From: Limimaricola cinnabarinus
GTDB taxonomy: Bacteria > Pseudomonadota > Alphaproteobacteria > Rhodobacterales > Rhodobacteraceae
Direction: 5' to 3'
NCBI RefSeq assembly: GCF_002723615.1
Contig: NZ_KZ304974.1
Coordinates: 1 to 39,100, forward strand
Length of the DNA stretch: 39,100 bases
A model generated the notes under the pieces. That model worked only from the letters and a program-made list of their open reading frames with translations, was not told the DNA's origin and did not search any database. The position numbers and the translations under genes were made by a program. Positions within the stretch are counted from its first letter, which is position 1, and each line of letters opens with the position of its first letter. This document shows positions 7,691 to 14,811 of this stretch, one piece after another.

Positions 7691-8947
7691 ATGACCTACG
7701 GGGAGTTGGCAGCGGCAAGGTTGCTGGAAATCGCCGAGATGTCCGAAGCGGGACCGGGAGTCACTCGTCTGCCTTGGACCCCGGAACATCGTCGAGCCCT
7801 CGATACCATATCGGCATGGATGAGGGATGCCGGACTGGACGTCAGCCTCGATGCGGCGGGCACGCTCGTTGGGCGAACGCCCGGTATGGTCGGCAAGCCG
7901 GCACTGTTGCTCGGCTCCCATCAGGACAGCGTGCGCTCGGGCGGTCGCTTCGATGGGATCATGGGAGTTGCCGTGGCCTGCCTTGCCGTCCGTCGGCTTC
8001 GCGAGGAAGGCGTGCGGTTGCCGTTCGCGGTCGAGGTTCTGGCCTTCGCGGACGAGGAAGGGGTGCGTTTTCCGACGGCCCTGATCGGCCCGCGTGCCTT
8101 GGCGGGGCGTTTCGACCCGGCCGTCCTGGACATGAAGGACGCCCAAGGGGCGAGCATGCGCCAAGCGATGCAGGAGTTCGGTCTGGATCCGGAGGGGATT
8201 CCTGCGCTGGTGCGTAAGAAGGACGAGGTGATCGGGTATCTGGAGGCCCACATAGAGCAAGGGCCTGTGCTGGAGACCGAAGGCCGGTCACTCGGTGTCG
8301 TGACCGCGATTTGCGGCATATCCCGCTACGCGGTCACCTTCGAAGGTGAGACTGGTCACGCAGGGACGGTTCCCATGGCGGGCCGGCGTGATGCGCTGGT
8401 GGCTGCTTCCCGCTTTGTGGCGGCCGTATCGGAGGCGGCGACTGCGATCGAAGATTGCCGCGCCACAGTCGGCCAGATCGATGTGAAACCCGGTGTCGTC
8501 AACGCCATCCCATCCGAGGTCAGTCTGACATTGGAGCTTCGAGCGCCGTCGGACGAGATACGGCGGGACTTCCGGTCGCAAGCCATGCGGCGGGTTCAGG
8601 AGATCGCTACGCAAGTCGGGGTGGCTGTGCGGATTGAGCAAACTTACGAACAGCCCGCCGTTGCCTGTGACCCGGGTATGAGAGAGGCGCTGTCTCAAGC
8701 AATGACCGCCTCGAACTTGCCTGTCGTCGCCATGCCTTCAGGCGCAACTCATGATGCATCGGCGATGGCGGATCTCTGCCCAGCCGGAATGCTCTTCGTC
8801 AGGTGCAAGGGCGGTATCAGTCACCGACCGGACGAATACGCTGACGCAGACGATATGGACGATGCGATCCGGGTTCTCGCGGAAGCCGTGAAGAGCATCG
8901 GCTCTCAGGAAGTGCTTGCATCAAAGGTGGATAGGAGGGCTGAATGA
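7691..8947 (+). CDS. M20-family Zn-dependent amidohydrolase (N-carbamoyl-L-amino acid hydrolase / allantoate amidohydrolase type)
   Basis: A 418-residue metallohydrolase cleaving a C-N bond of a carbamoyl- or ureido-type substrate. Visible metal and active-site motifs, in order: GSHQDSVRSGGRFDGIMGV, the acidic pair in ADEEGVRFP, the AHIEQGP signature of the carbamoylase branch, GHAGTVPM in the dimerisation lid, and SGATHDASAM with the last metal-binding His. The start MTYGEL at 7691 has a good AAGGGGAAG ribosome site; an upstream in-frame ATG at 7670 lies inside the operator palindrome and is less likely. It is controlled from the palindrome at 7663. Substrate specificity within the family cannot be told from sequence alone. 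Confidence 0.9.
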   Translation: MTYGELAAARLLEIAEMSEAGPGVTRLPWTPEHRRALDTISAWMRDAGLDVSLDAAGTLVGRTPGMVGKPALLLGSHQDSVRSGGRFDGIMGVAVACLAVRRLREEGVRLPFAVEVLAFADEEGVRFPTALIGPRALAGRFDPAVLDMKDAQGASMRQAMQEFGLDPEGIPALVRKKDEVIGYLEAHIEQGPVLETEGRSLGVVTAICGISRYAVTFEGETGHAGTVPMAGRRDALVAASRFVAAVSEAATAIEDCRATVGQIDVKPGVVNAIPSEVSLTLELRAPSDEIRRDFRSQAMRRVQEIATQVGVAVRIEQTYEQPAVACDPGMREALSQAMTASNLPVVAMPSGATHDASAMADLCPAGMLFVRCKGGISHRPDEYADADDMDDAIRVLAEAVKSIGSQEVLASKVDRRAE

Positions 8948-8985
8948 GCAGAGTTCGACTCCACCTGGCAGGCACATTTGCCGGC

Positions 8986-9495
8986 TCAGCGGTCAGCTTC
9001 GAGTTGCTTGCAGGCCGTGACCGCCCGTTCGCTGAGAGATCGCCGTAAGGCGGGCTCCAGAAGCAGCGGAAGCTGCTCTTCGAAAAGCTCCCCGACGGCA
9101 CCCATCAAGCCGGGCATGTCGATCTCAACCACGGCGTTGTTGATCGTCACAGAAGTCTCGCCGACGATGCAGGTGGAGAGATCGATGACTACTTCCGCAT
9201 CGATCGCTGCGCTCACGAAGCCAGGAGCCACTGCGCCTGCCGAAGACTCGCAAGCAAGGCTTCCAATAAGGTTCGACGTCATGATGTCACCTTCGATGAC
9301 TACCGACGCCCTCTCTACGCTGATCGAGCGCAGTTGGTCCACACCGACCGCCATTCCCATCAGATCCGTCGAAGCGCTCGCGCACGGGTTCGCGTCAATG
9401 ATCAGGCTCTCGATCGCGGTTGGGGTAGCGTCCTGTTGAGCTGCACCCGAGGTGACGATGAAGAGGCCAAAAAGGGCAAGGCAGTAGGGGCGCAT
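8986..9495 (-). CDS. Exported protein of unknown function
   Basis: A 169-residue protein with a clear signal peptide (MRPYCLALFGLFIVTSGAAQ, cleavage probably after the alanines) and an AGGAG ribosome site before the ATG at 9495. The mature part is acidic to neutral, has three or four cysteines that could form disulfides, and a repeated beta-like pattern (VVIEGDI, VVIDLST, VTINNAVVEIDM). I do not recognise the family. It converges with the amidohydrolase gene, with 38 bases between the stops and no clear terminator. Confidence 0.75.
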   Translation of the reverse strand: MRPYCLALFGLFIVTSGAAQQDATPTAIESLIIDANPCASASTDLMGMAVGVDQLRSISVERASVVIEGDIMTSNLIGSLACESSAGAVAPGFVSAAIDAEVVIDLSTCIVGETSVTINNAVVEIDMPGLMGAVGELFEEQLPLLLEPALRRSLSERAVTACKQLEADR

Positions 9496-9624
9496 GATAA
9501 TCTCCTGCGTGGTCGCGAGGACTTTAGCACATTGCTTATGATCGCAGCCCAAGCCCCACCTCCACAAAGCTTGCGCTAAGATGGCAATCTGTTCTCGTCG
9601 TGCCGAGCCGTCATATCATTCTGA

Positions 9625-9912
9625 TCAGGTTCCGTCTCGAGCGCGAAGGATGCAGGGCACGTAGGCGATTTCGGGAAGCCCAGCGGGCGCATCGATGCGC
9701 GCAAAGGCGGTAGCAACCAACCCTGTCACGTCCTGCTGCACCATACCGATGTTGTCCGCGAGTTGCGCGGCGAACGGATTCCAGTCGAAACAACCAAATG
9801 GCACGTCGCGGCGCTCCGTGCGAAGCCACCGAACGACGCCTTCGAGCGAGATCTTAGAATTCACCAAAAGCGCAGGCGGAGACTCGATTGAAGCTGAAGT
9901 GATCACCAGCCC
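9625..9912 (-). pseudogene. C-terminal remnant of a LacI-family regulator
   Basis: The frame reads PALLVNSKISLEGVVRWLR, then DVPFGCFDWNPFAAQLAD, QQDVTGLVATAF and a terminal VPCILRARDGT. This is the end of the ligand-binding domain of a LacI/GalR-type repressor: the FDW/DP segment, the QD...A.. helix and the final strand before the R-x-G tail. The DNA-binding half and most of the sensor domain are missing. Its upstream end abuts the stop of a methyltransferase fragment near 9903-9912, so two broken genes meet there. Not expected to be functional. Confidence 0.65.
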
Positions 9913-10214
9913 GCGCGCTGGATTGCAAAGTCGGCCTCGGCCCGGTTGCAAAACGCGAAGTCAGGATGCCGCGTTTCCAGTACAGGCTGCGGCCGGGGCT
10001 CGGCGGGACGCTCCCAGATCTGGGTCGCGCAGCTCCGTTCGCGCAGCAGGCCGCTGGATCCCGCCACCTGCACCGTGGCGTCGATGTCCTCGACAAGGCG
10101 GAAGGCCGGATCGAGCCGGTTCTGCACGCTCGTCTTGCGGAAGCTGAGCGGCACCGTGATCGTGATGGTCTGTGCCTCCACCGCGGCCGCATTGAAACGC
10201 GCAACGGCCTCCCG
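9903..10214 (-). pseudogene. Fragment of a second methyltransferase-like gene, fused behind the intact-looking copy
   Basis: In the frame ending at 9903 the translation EAVARFNAAAVEAQ, FRKTSVQNRLDPAF, CATQIWERPAEPRP and HPDFAFCNRAEADFAIQRAG matches, block for block, the middle of the genes at 9961-11250 (KKTQQNRVDKRL, VLQIWERRSAPR, ETTHPHFERCSQTEADLVIRRVG) and at 17489-18496 (RKASQQNRLDPMF, FQVWQRCVTPRP, HPDFVFSGRSDADLAVQRVG). It is therefore the remains of another family member, joined by deletion and a frameshift near 10214 to the end of the upstream gene. Confidence 0.65.
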
Positions 10215-11250
10215 CGATGTCGTCAATGACCACCCGATCGGACAGCGCGGCGGCGTCGACTTTGGGCATTTTGCGCTCCCCCGGAGCCGCAGTCGCACCG
10301 GGCGTTGCCTGCTGCGCGGCCCTGTCAACCTTCTCGACCGACAGTTTTTCAGGGGCGGCGCGCACCTCCTGTGCGATCTGCCGCAGCATCGACACTGCGG
10401 TGCCAACAGTTGCGGTCCGGGCTTCCTCGGCCTGGGCTGCCTCGTAGAGCGCAACGACCTCGCTCATGTTGATCGAGCCACCACCGGCGCCGTTGCGGGC
10501 ATGCTTCGACATGTCGAGCCGCGCGAAGCGCTCCTTCAGCTCTTCCGGACTGCAGCCGGTGGCCCGCAGGAAAATGTTGGACTGTGGGCTCCACTGCGCC
10601 CCGAGGGGCTTCAGCTGACCGGCATGCGCGCCCACGCGCCGGATCACGAGGTCCGCTTCGGTCTGGCTGCAGCGCTCGAAATGCGGATGCGTGGTCTCGA
10701 GCGTGTGCAGCTGACGCGGCGCCGAGCGACGCTCCCAGATCTGCAGCACGCAGGGCACGTGAACGGTCTTGCCTTCGTAGATGAAGGCATCCTGTGGCAC
10801 CTCCTCCTCGTGCACGAGGTGCAGGCGTTTGTCGACGCGGTTCTGCTGCGTTTTCTTGCAAAACGTCGCTGGCAGAATGAACGCGATCACATCAGCAAAG
10901 CCGGCGGCGTGGTTGAGGAAGGCGAGTGCCGCCTTCTCGCCGAAGGGCGGATTGCCGATGACGAGGCAACGATCGGCGGATACCGCGGGCGTCCAGTTGA
11001 GGAAGTCGGCCTTGATGATGCCCGGCGCCTTCGGGTCGAGGTCGAACGCGATGCAGTCGGGTCCGAGAGGGCGCGAAAAGGCGCCGCTACCGGCGGAGGG
11101 CTCGATGACGGTATCGAAGGGGTTGGCGACGTAGCGCGCCCGGACCTGTTTCACATAGTCCGCCGCAATCTGCGCGTTGGTGTAATACTGGCTGAACTCA
11201 GCGGCGGTGGAAACGTGGCGGGTGCTGGCGGGTTTGGTGTTGGTGGTCAT
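9961..11250 (-). CDS. DNA methyltransferase-like protein, C-terminus running into a fragment of a paralogue
   Basis: A 429-codon frame. The N-terminal part is a Rossmann-type methyltransferase: motif I VIEPSAGSGAFS (AdoMet binding) and motif IV NPPFGEK, which in N6-adenine enzymes forms the active site. Shared family blocks follow up to MSEVVALYEAAQ. The last about 85 codons, from DRVVIDDIAGG on, are read out of frame through the paralogue fragment at 9903-10214, so the native end of the protein was probably lost or changed. The leader carries a hairpin whose 3' arm holds the GAGGG ribosome site. A role in plasmid DNA methylation or anti-restriction is possible but inferred; a target-recognition domain was not recognised. 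Confidence 0.7.
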   Translation of the reverse strand: MTTNTKPASTRHVSTAAEFSQYYTNAQIAADYVKQVRARYVANPFDTVIEPSAGSGAFSRPLGPDCIAFDLDPKAPGIIKADFLNWTPAVSADRCLVIGNPPFGEKAALAFLNHAAGFADVIAFILPATFCKKTQQNRVDKRLHLVHEEEVPQDAFIYEGKTVHVPCVLQIWERRSAPRQLHTLETTHPHFERCSQTEADLVIRRVGAHAGQLKPLGAQWSPQSNIFLRATGCSPEELKERFARLDMSKHARNGAGGGSINMSEVVALYEAAQAEEARTATVGTAVSMLRQIAQEVRAAPEKLSVEKVDRAAQQATPGATAAPGERKMPKVDAAALSDRVVIDDIAGGRCAFQCGRGGGTDHHDHGAAQLPQDERAEPARSGLPPCRGHRRHGAGGGIQRPAARTELRDPDLGASRRAPAAACTGNAAS

Positions 11251-11259
11251 GGATCAGGT

Positions 11260-11278
11260 CCCTCGTTGTGTGCGAGGG
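11260..11278 (-). promoter_or_regulatory. Hairpin sequestering the ribosome site of the methyltransferase-like gene
   Basis: On the mRNA strand CCCTCG-(7)-CGAGGG forms a 6-bp stem whose 3' arm is the ribosome-binding site, 9 bases before the ATG at 11250. The paralogue at 18496 has a similar short hairpin at the same place. Translational control is inferred. Confidence 0.45.
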
Positions 11279-11296
11279 GGAAATTGATCCGAAAAC

Positions 11297-11318
11297 CCAA
11301 ACCCAGAAGCGGGTTTGG
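11297..11318. promoter_or_regulatory. 8-bp hairpin in the divergent leader region
   Basis: CCAAACCC and GGGTTTGG pair perfectly over a 6-base loop, followed on the plus strand by TTAAAATT. It lies between the methyltransferase-like gene and the DUF2384 gene. It could be part of a promoter/operator or a leader structure; nothing decides. Confidence 0.4.
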
Positions 11319-11495
11319 TTAAAATTATGTAATAAGATTCAATGCTTTGAAGTGAGGCTAAGATTTTTTTGCAGTCGCAGCCTGTGCCGCATGGCCTGTC
11401 GGCCTGACGGAGCCATGCTCAGCCGAGACGCGGAGGTATCAGCTGATTTCTCCAGCTGGCTGCGCATGCCGCAAAACGGGCCTATGCTTCTCGGC

Positions 11496-11924
11496 ATGGC
11501 TGACCCGCTCCCTCCGTTCCCAACCGCGCAGGATCTGATACGACCCGATGGCAAGGTTGTCATCGATGACCTTCTCGAAGTGCTCCGCCTGAGCAGGGCC
11601 GAACTCGCGCTCGCTCTCGACCTGCCGGAGGAAGCGCTGAGCGAGCGTTCACGGCTGGAAACGCCGGAAACGCAGCGCAGGCTCAGGGATCTGATTGAAG
11701 TCCTCGTGCAGGTCGTCCCATGGACCGGCTCATTTTCTGAAGCCTATGCCTGGGTTTCGACACGGCCCCTCCCGTCCTTCGGTGGCCGAACCGCGGCGGA
11801 CCTGCTGCGGGAGGATCGCGTCGAAACGGCAGCGTCCTACGTCTTCCGGGTTGCTCAGGGGGGCTACGCGGGAGGTGGTCCGGACGGACAAGCAGGCGGC
11901 GCCACCGGCATGGTGGGCCGTTGA
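11496..11924 (+). CDS. DUF2384 (Xre/MbcA/ParS toxin-binding) antitoxin-like protein
   Basis: About 142 residues from MADPLPPFPTAQDLIRPDG. A helical N-terminal part (LLEVLRLSRAELALALDLPE) resembles the divergent HTH of Xre-type antitoxins; the C-terminal AYAWVSTRPLPSFGGRTAAD, then a helix and QGGYAG, is the DUF2384 toxin-binding domain. The frame is open upstream to 11268; ATGs at 11418 and 11466 are alternatives, and none has a good ribosome site, so the start is uncertain. No RES toxin gene follows: an IS3 fragment lies downstream on the other strand. It is a diverged paralogue of the partial gene at 1-294. The glycine-rich tail after GGYAG is longer than usual. Confidence 0.7.
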   Translation: MADPLPPFPTAQDLIRPDGKVVIDDLLEVLRLSRAELALALDLPEEALSERSRLETPETQRRLRDLIEVLVQVVPWTGSFSEAYAWVSTRPLPSFGGRTAADLLREDRVETAASYVFRVAQGGYAGGGPDGQAGGATGMVGR

Positions 11925-11932
11925 GGTAACTT

Positions 11933-12064
11933 CGGTCTGCAACAACGATAGAAGATCTGCTGGAAGATGTCGGCCTTCCGACAGACCATCTCGACGCTAA
12001 GCTTGTCATCCACCTGCTGTAAAATGAAGGCGGTCTGCTGTTCGCGGAACAGAGACGCTCGCAT
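11933..12064 (-). pseudogene. IS3-family transposase OrfA remnant
   Basis: A stretch reading MRASLFREQQTAFILQQVDD, LSVEMVCRKADIFQQIFYRC matches the helix-turn-helix start of IS3-family OrfA proteins (pattern M-R-x-S-x-F-x-E-x-Q, then V-x-x-x-C-R-K-x-x-I-x-x-x-x-F-Y). Usual positions are degraded and the frame goes on into unrelated sequence; OrfB and the terminal repeats are not seen. It is a scar of an old insertion. Confidence 0.65.
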
Positions 12065-12299
12065 CGGTCTACCTCCCGTTGTCGGCTCGGCAGTTACGAA
12101 CCTTTTCCAGATCCGGCGATCCAGCTTCCCGGAAGCAGGTCTATTATCATGCACCAAGATTGAAAACGGATCACTCCACTGGGGCAGGCCATCCATCGAT
12201 TCATAACGTGGCACATCTCCAGCGAGCACGAGCCGCATTTGATTCAATTGTCTCCATTCTTTTCTGCAGAAGCCGGCCTGACCCTAATTCCCCCGGGCC

Positions 12300-12773
12300 A
12301 TGCTCGACAGACCTCTCACCCGCGCCGATCTCATCACCTTCTTCGCCCTGGAGTCGAAGCGCTCCTCCGGCCATTCCCCGGATCCCCGGCGGCTGGCCCG
12401 CGTGCTGAAGGCTCTCGGGATCTCCCTGCGCGGTGGCACGACGCGCTGGCCGGTGGTCTGGCGAGCGCTCGGACTATCCGAAGTGCAGGATCGCGCACAC
12501 CACGCCGCGCTGACCGAGCCGCTTCTTACCGCACAGGCCGTGGCCGAGCGGGTTGGCGTCGCGGACCCGTCCATCATCTACCGCTGGGAGAAGGGTCAGG
12601 TGCCGAAGGGTGCCGGACCCTTCCCATGCGCGATCGACCTGTCCGGTGGGCGCAAGGATGCCCGCGCCAAGCGCTGGCGCCGCGCCGAAGTGCTGGCCTG
12701 GCACATGGACCAGCCCCAGCCCCGCTACGCCAAGCCCGCCCCGGTCTTTGGTGCGATCCGGCCCGCCCCATGA
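12300..12773 (+). CDS. AlpA/excisionase-like helix-turn-helix protein preceding two recombinases
   Basis: A 157-residue basic protein. Residues about 75-140 look like an AlpA/MerR-type winged HTH: LLTAQAVAERVGVADPSIIY, RWEKGQVPK, a glycine-rich turn, and RWRRAEVLAWH as the closing helix. Proteins of this type act as excisionases or directional factors for tyrosine recombinases, or as regulators of integrated elements. It is the first gene of a rightward set with two tyrosine recombinases; a 200-base gap with a large inverted repeat separates it from them. The function is inferred from fold and context. No close family name is claimed. Confidence 0.7.
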   Translation: MLDRPLTRADLITFFALESKRSSGHSPDPRRLARVLKALGISLRGGTTRWPVVWRALGLSEVQDRAHHAALTEPLLTAQAVAERVGVADPSIIYRWEKGQVPKGAGPFPCAIDLSGGRKDARAKRWRRAEVLAWHMDQPQPRYAKPAPVFGAIRPAP

Positions 12774-12852
12774 CCCATGCGATGCACCGCATTCCCCGCG
12801 CCTCGGACACACCGATCCACGCCTTGGCGACCGGACCTACTCCCAAGCGACC

Positions 12853-12909
12853 GGGACACAGACGCCCGGCCGGTTTCACCGGCGGCAACCTCGAAGGCGT
12901 CTGTGTCCC
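12853..12909. repeat. 14-bp perfect inverted repeat with inner hairpin inside the recombinase module
   Basis: GGGACACAGACGCC (12853-12866) and GGCGTCTGTGTCCC (12896-12909) are perfect inverted copies; between them GCCGG-tttca-CCGGC (12869-12883) forms an inner stem. The flanks carry direct repeats: CCAAGCGACC at about 12843 and 12938, and TTGGCGACCG at about 12825 and 12919. The unit lies in the gap between the HTH gene and the first recombinase, so it may be the recombination or control site of this module, or a structured leader RNA. Confidence 0.65.
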
Positions 12910-12975
12910 AAGCGCGCTTTGGCGACCGAAACCGCGTCCAAGCGACCCAAACCAACAAGAAGAAAGGATCCCCTC

Positions 12976-14811
12976 ATGCTCGATCTGACCGGCCATACCG
13001 TCCCCGCCAAACGGCACATCACACAGGCCCACGCCCCCGCAGTGACCGGGCCGACCCTGGCTGACCTGCATGCCCACGTGGCGGCTCGGACGGATCTCTC
13101 GGACACGACCCGCAGCCGCTATCTCACCGCGATCGACAACGTGAGCAAGCGTCTGAACACGCCGCTGGAGATGATCCCTGCCGATCTCACACTGGTCATG
13201 GACCGGTTTCCTCTGACCGGCTTCGATCCCGCGCCTTGGTCGAGCGACGCCGCCTACCTGCTGTTCCGGCGCCGGCTTCAGGCGGCGCTGCGGGAATTCC
13301 TCGGCGTGCACGCGGAGCGCGCCCGGTTGCGCGCGATGAAGGACGATTGGACGCAGCTCTGCGCCGCCATCAAGCCGTTGACGGAAGGTCGGGTGGGGCA
13401 GGGCGTGCAATGGCATCCGATGAAGCTCTCTGCCTTGAGAACCTTTGCGCTGGTGGCCCGAGCCTATGGCTGGCAGCCACGCGACCTCGGACTGCCGGAG
13501 GCACAGCGGCTCGACGCGGACTTCAGCGGCAACAAGCGCGAGGCAAACCGCCGGTCGCTCGCCCGGCTCGACGAGTTGCGGCAGTTTCCCGAGCTGCTGG
13601 CATGGCTGCCGCCGCAGCCGATCGGGTTCACCGCCGGGGCGCGCGTGCCGCAACTGCAGGCGCTCGAGCCGCAATGGGAGGCGCAGGTCGAACGCTGGAT
13701 CGCGGCGGTGACGCAAACCGGCTGGGACCCGGTCGAGCAGTCATTCACCGACGAGCACAAGGGCCATGCACATGTCATGCGCAGTGCCTTCCGGACTGCG
13801 TTGAGGATCGCCCGTGACCTGGGGCGCCTCGCCCCCGGCACTCAGGATCTCCAACCGCTGCTGGCCGATGACGAGGCGCTCTGCGCCATCGCGGGGGAGA
13901 TGTTCGCGCGGCGGCAGCAGTTGAGGCGCGACGGTCATCTCGAACCCCGCTCCGCCCGCAAATACCTCATGGCTCTGAACCAGGTGCGAGGGCATCTCGG
14001 CATCGATACCTCGCTTCTGGAGCAGGTGCTGGCCAACAATGCCGTCGCGCGGGCGGGTCGGAAAGCCGACAAGCGCATGACGCCGAAGAACCGCGCCTTT
14101 TGCGAGATGCTGGTGGACAAGGCCCCCATGCGCCGCCGGTTCCTCTCGTCGTTCCAGGTGCTGCGTCGGGAAGCCGAGATCCTGCTGGCACGCGCGGCGC
14201 AGGAGGAGCGCGCGCTCAGCGGTCATGAGCGGGCGCGGGTGCGGCTGCTCGGCGCCAGCGCCGGCTTCGCGGCCATCGAGATCGGCGGCGCACCGATCCG
14301 CGTCGACAACGCGATGCAACTGACCTGCATCGGCGACGATGCCCAGATCCGCATCCCGCAGACCGGCAAGAAGCCGATCAAGGTGATGATCCCGGCGGAG
14401 TTGACCAAGAACAAGGCGGAAATCGCGTTCCCGATCCGCGCCAACGTCCATGGTTATCACGACACCATACAGTGGTATGTCTCGGTGATCCGGCCGCTCT
14501 TTCCGCATGCCGCGACGAGCCCCTACCTGTTCCCCGCGGTGACGGTGCCGGGGGCGCCGCTCAACAGCGACTACTTCGGCGCCGAGTTTGCCGGGCTGAT
14601 GCGCACGGTGGTGAACCTGCCGATGACGCCGCACCAGATGCGCCACGGCCAGACCTCGCTGCTGCTCGACAAGTATCCCAACGAGATCGAGGTGATCGCC
14701 AAGCGGATCGACGACAGGCCCGGAACGCTGCGGCAGTATTACGGCTGGCTCAGCGCCCTGAAGCTCGTCGAGCGCGGCCAGGACCTGCTGGTGGGGCTGA
14801 TGCATGACTGA
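12976..14811 (+). CDS. Tyrosine recombinase-like integrase, first of a tandem pair
   Basis: A 611-residue protein whose last 250 residues form a tyrosine-recombinase catalytic domain: the first Arg in GGAPIRVDNAMQL, the beta-hairpin Lys region QTGKKPIKVMIP, the H-x-x-R box in MTPHQMRHGQTSLL (His about 553, Arg about 556) and the nucleophile Tyr about 588/589 in TLRQYYGWL. The front 350 residues would be the DNA-binding arm and core-binding parts, longer than in phage integrases. The start MLDLTGHT at 12976 has an AGAAAGGA ribosome site; the frame is open further upstream but without a plausible start. The 3' end overlaps the second recombinase by 8 bases, so the two are co-translated. Confidence 0.85.
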   Translation: MLDLTGHTVPAKRHITQAHAPAVTGPTLADLHAHVAARTDLSDTTRSRYLTAIDNVSKRLNTPLEMIPADLTLVMDRFPLTGFDPAPWSSDAAYLLFRRRLQAALREFLGVHAERARLRAMKDDWTQLCAAIKPLTEGRVGQGVQWHPMKLSALRTFALVARAYGWQPRDLGLPEAQRLDADFSGNKREANRRSLARLDELRQFPELLAWLPPQPIGFTAGARVPQLQALEPQWEAQVERWIAAVTQTGWDPVEQSFTDEHKGHAHVMRSAFRTALRIARDLGRLAPGTQDLQPLLADDEALCAIAGEMFARRQQLRRDGHLEPRSARKYLMALNQVRGHLGIDTSLLEQVLANNAVARAGRKADKRMTPKNRAFCEMLVDKAPMRRRFLSSFQVLRREAEILLARAAQEERALSGHERARVRLLGASAGFAAIEIGGAPIRVDNAMQLTCIGDDAQIRIPQTGKKPIKVMIPAELTKNKAEIAFPIRANVHGYHDTIQWYVSVIRPLFPHAATSPYLFPAVTVPGAPLNSDYFGAEFAGLMRTVVNLPMTPHQMRHGQTSLLLDKYPNEIEVIAKRIDDRPGTLRQYYGWLSALKLVERGQDLLVGLMHD

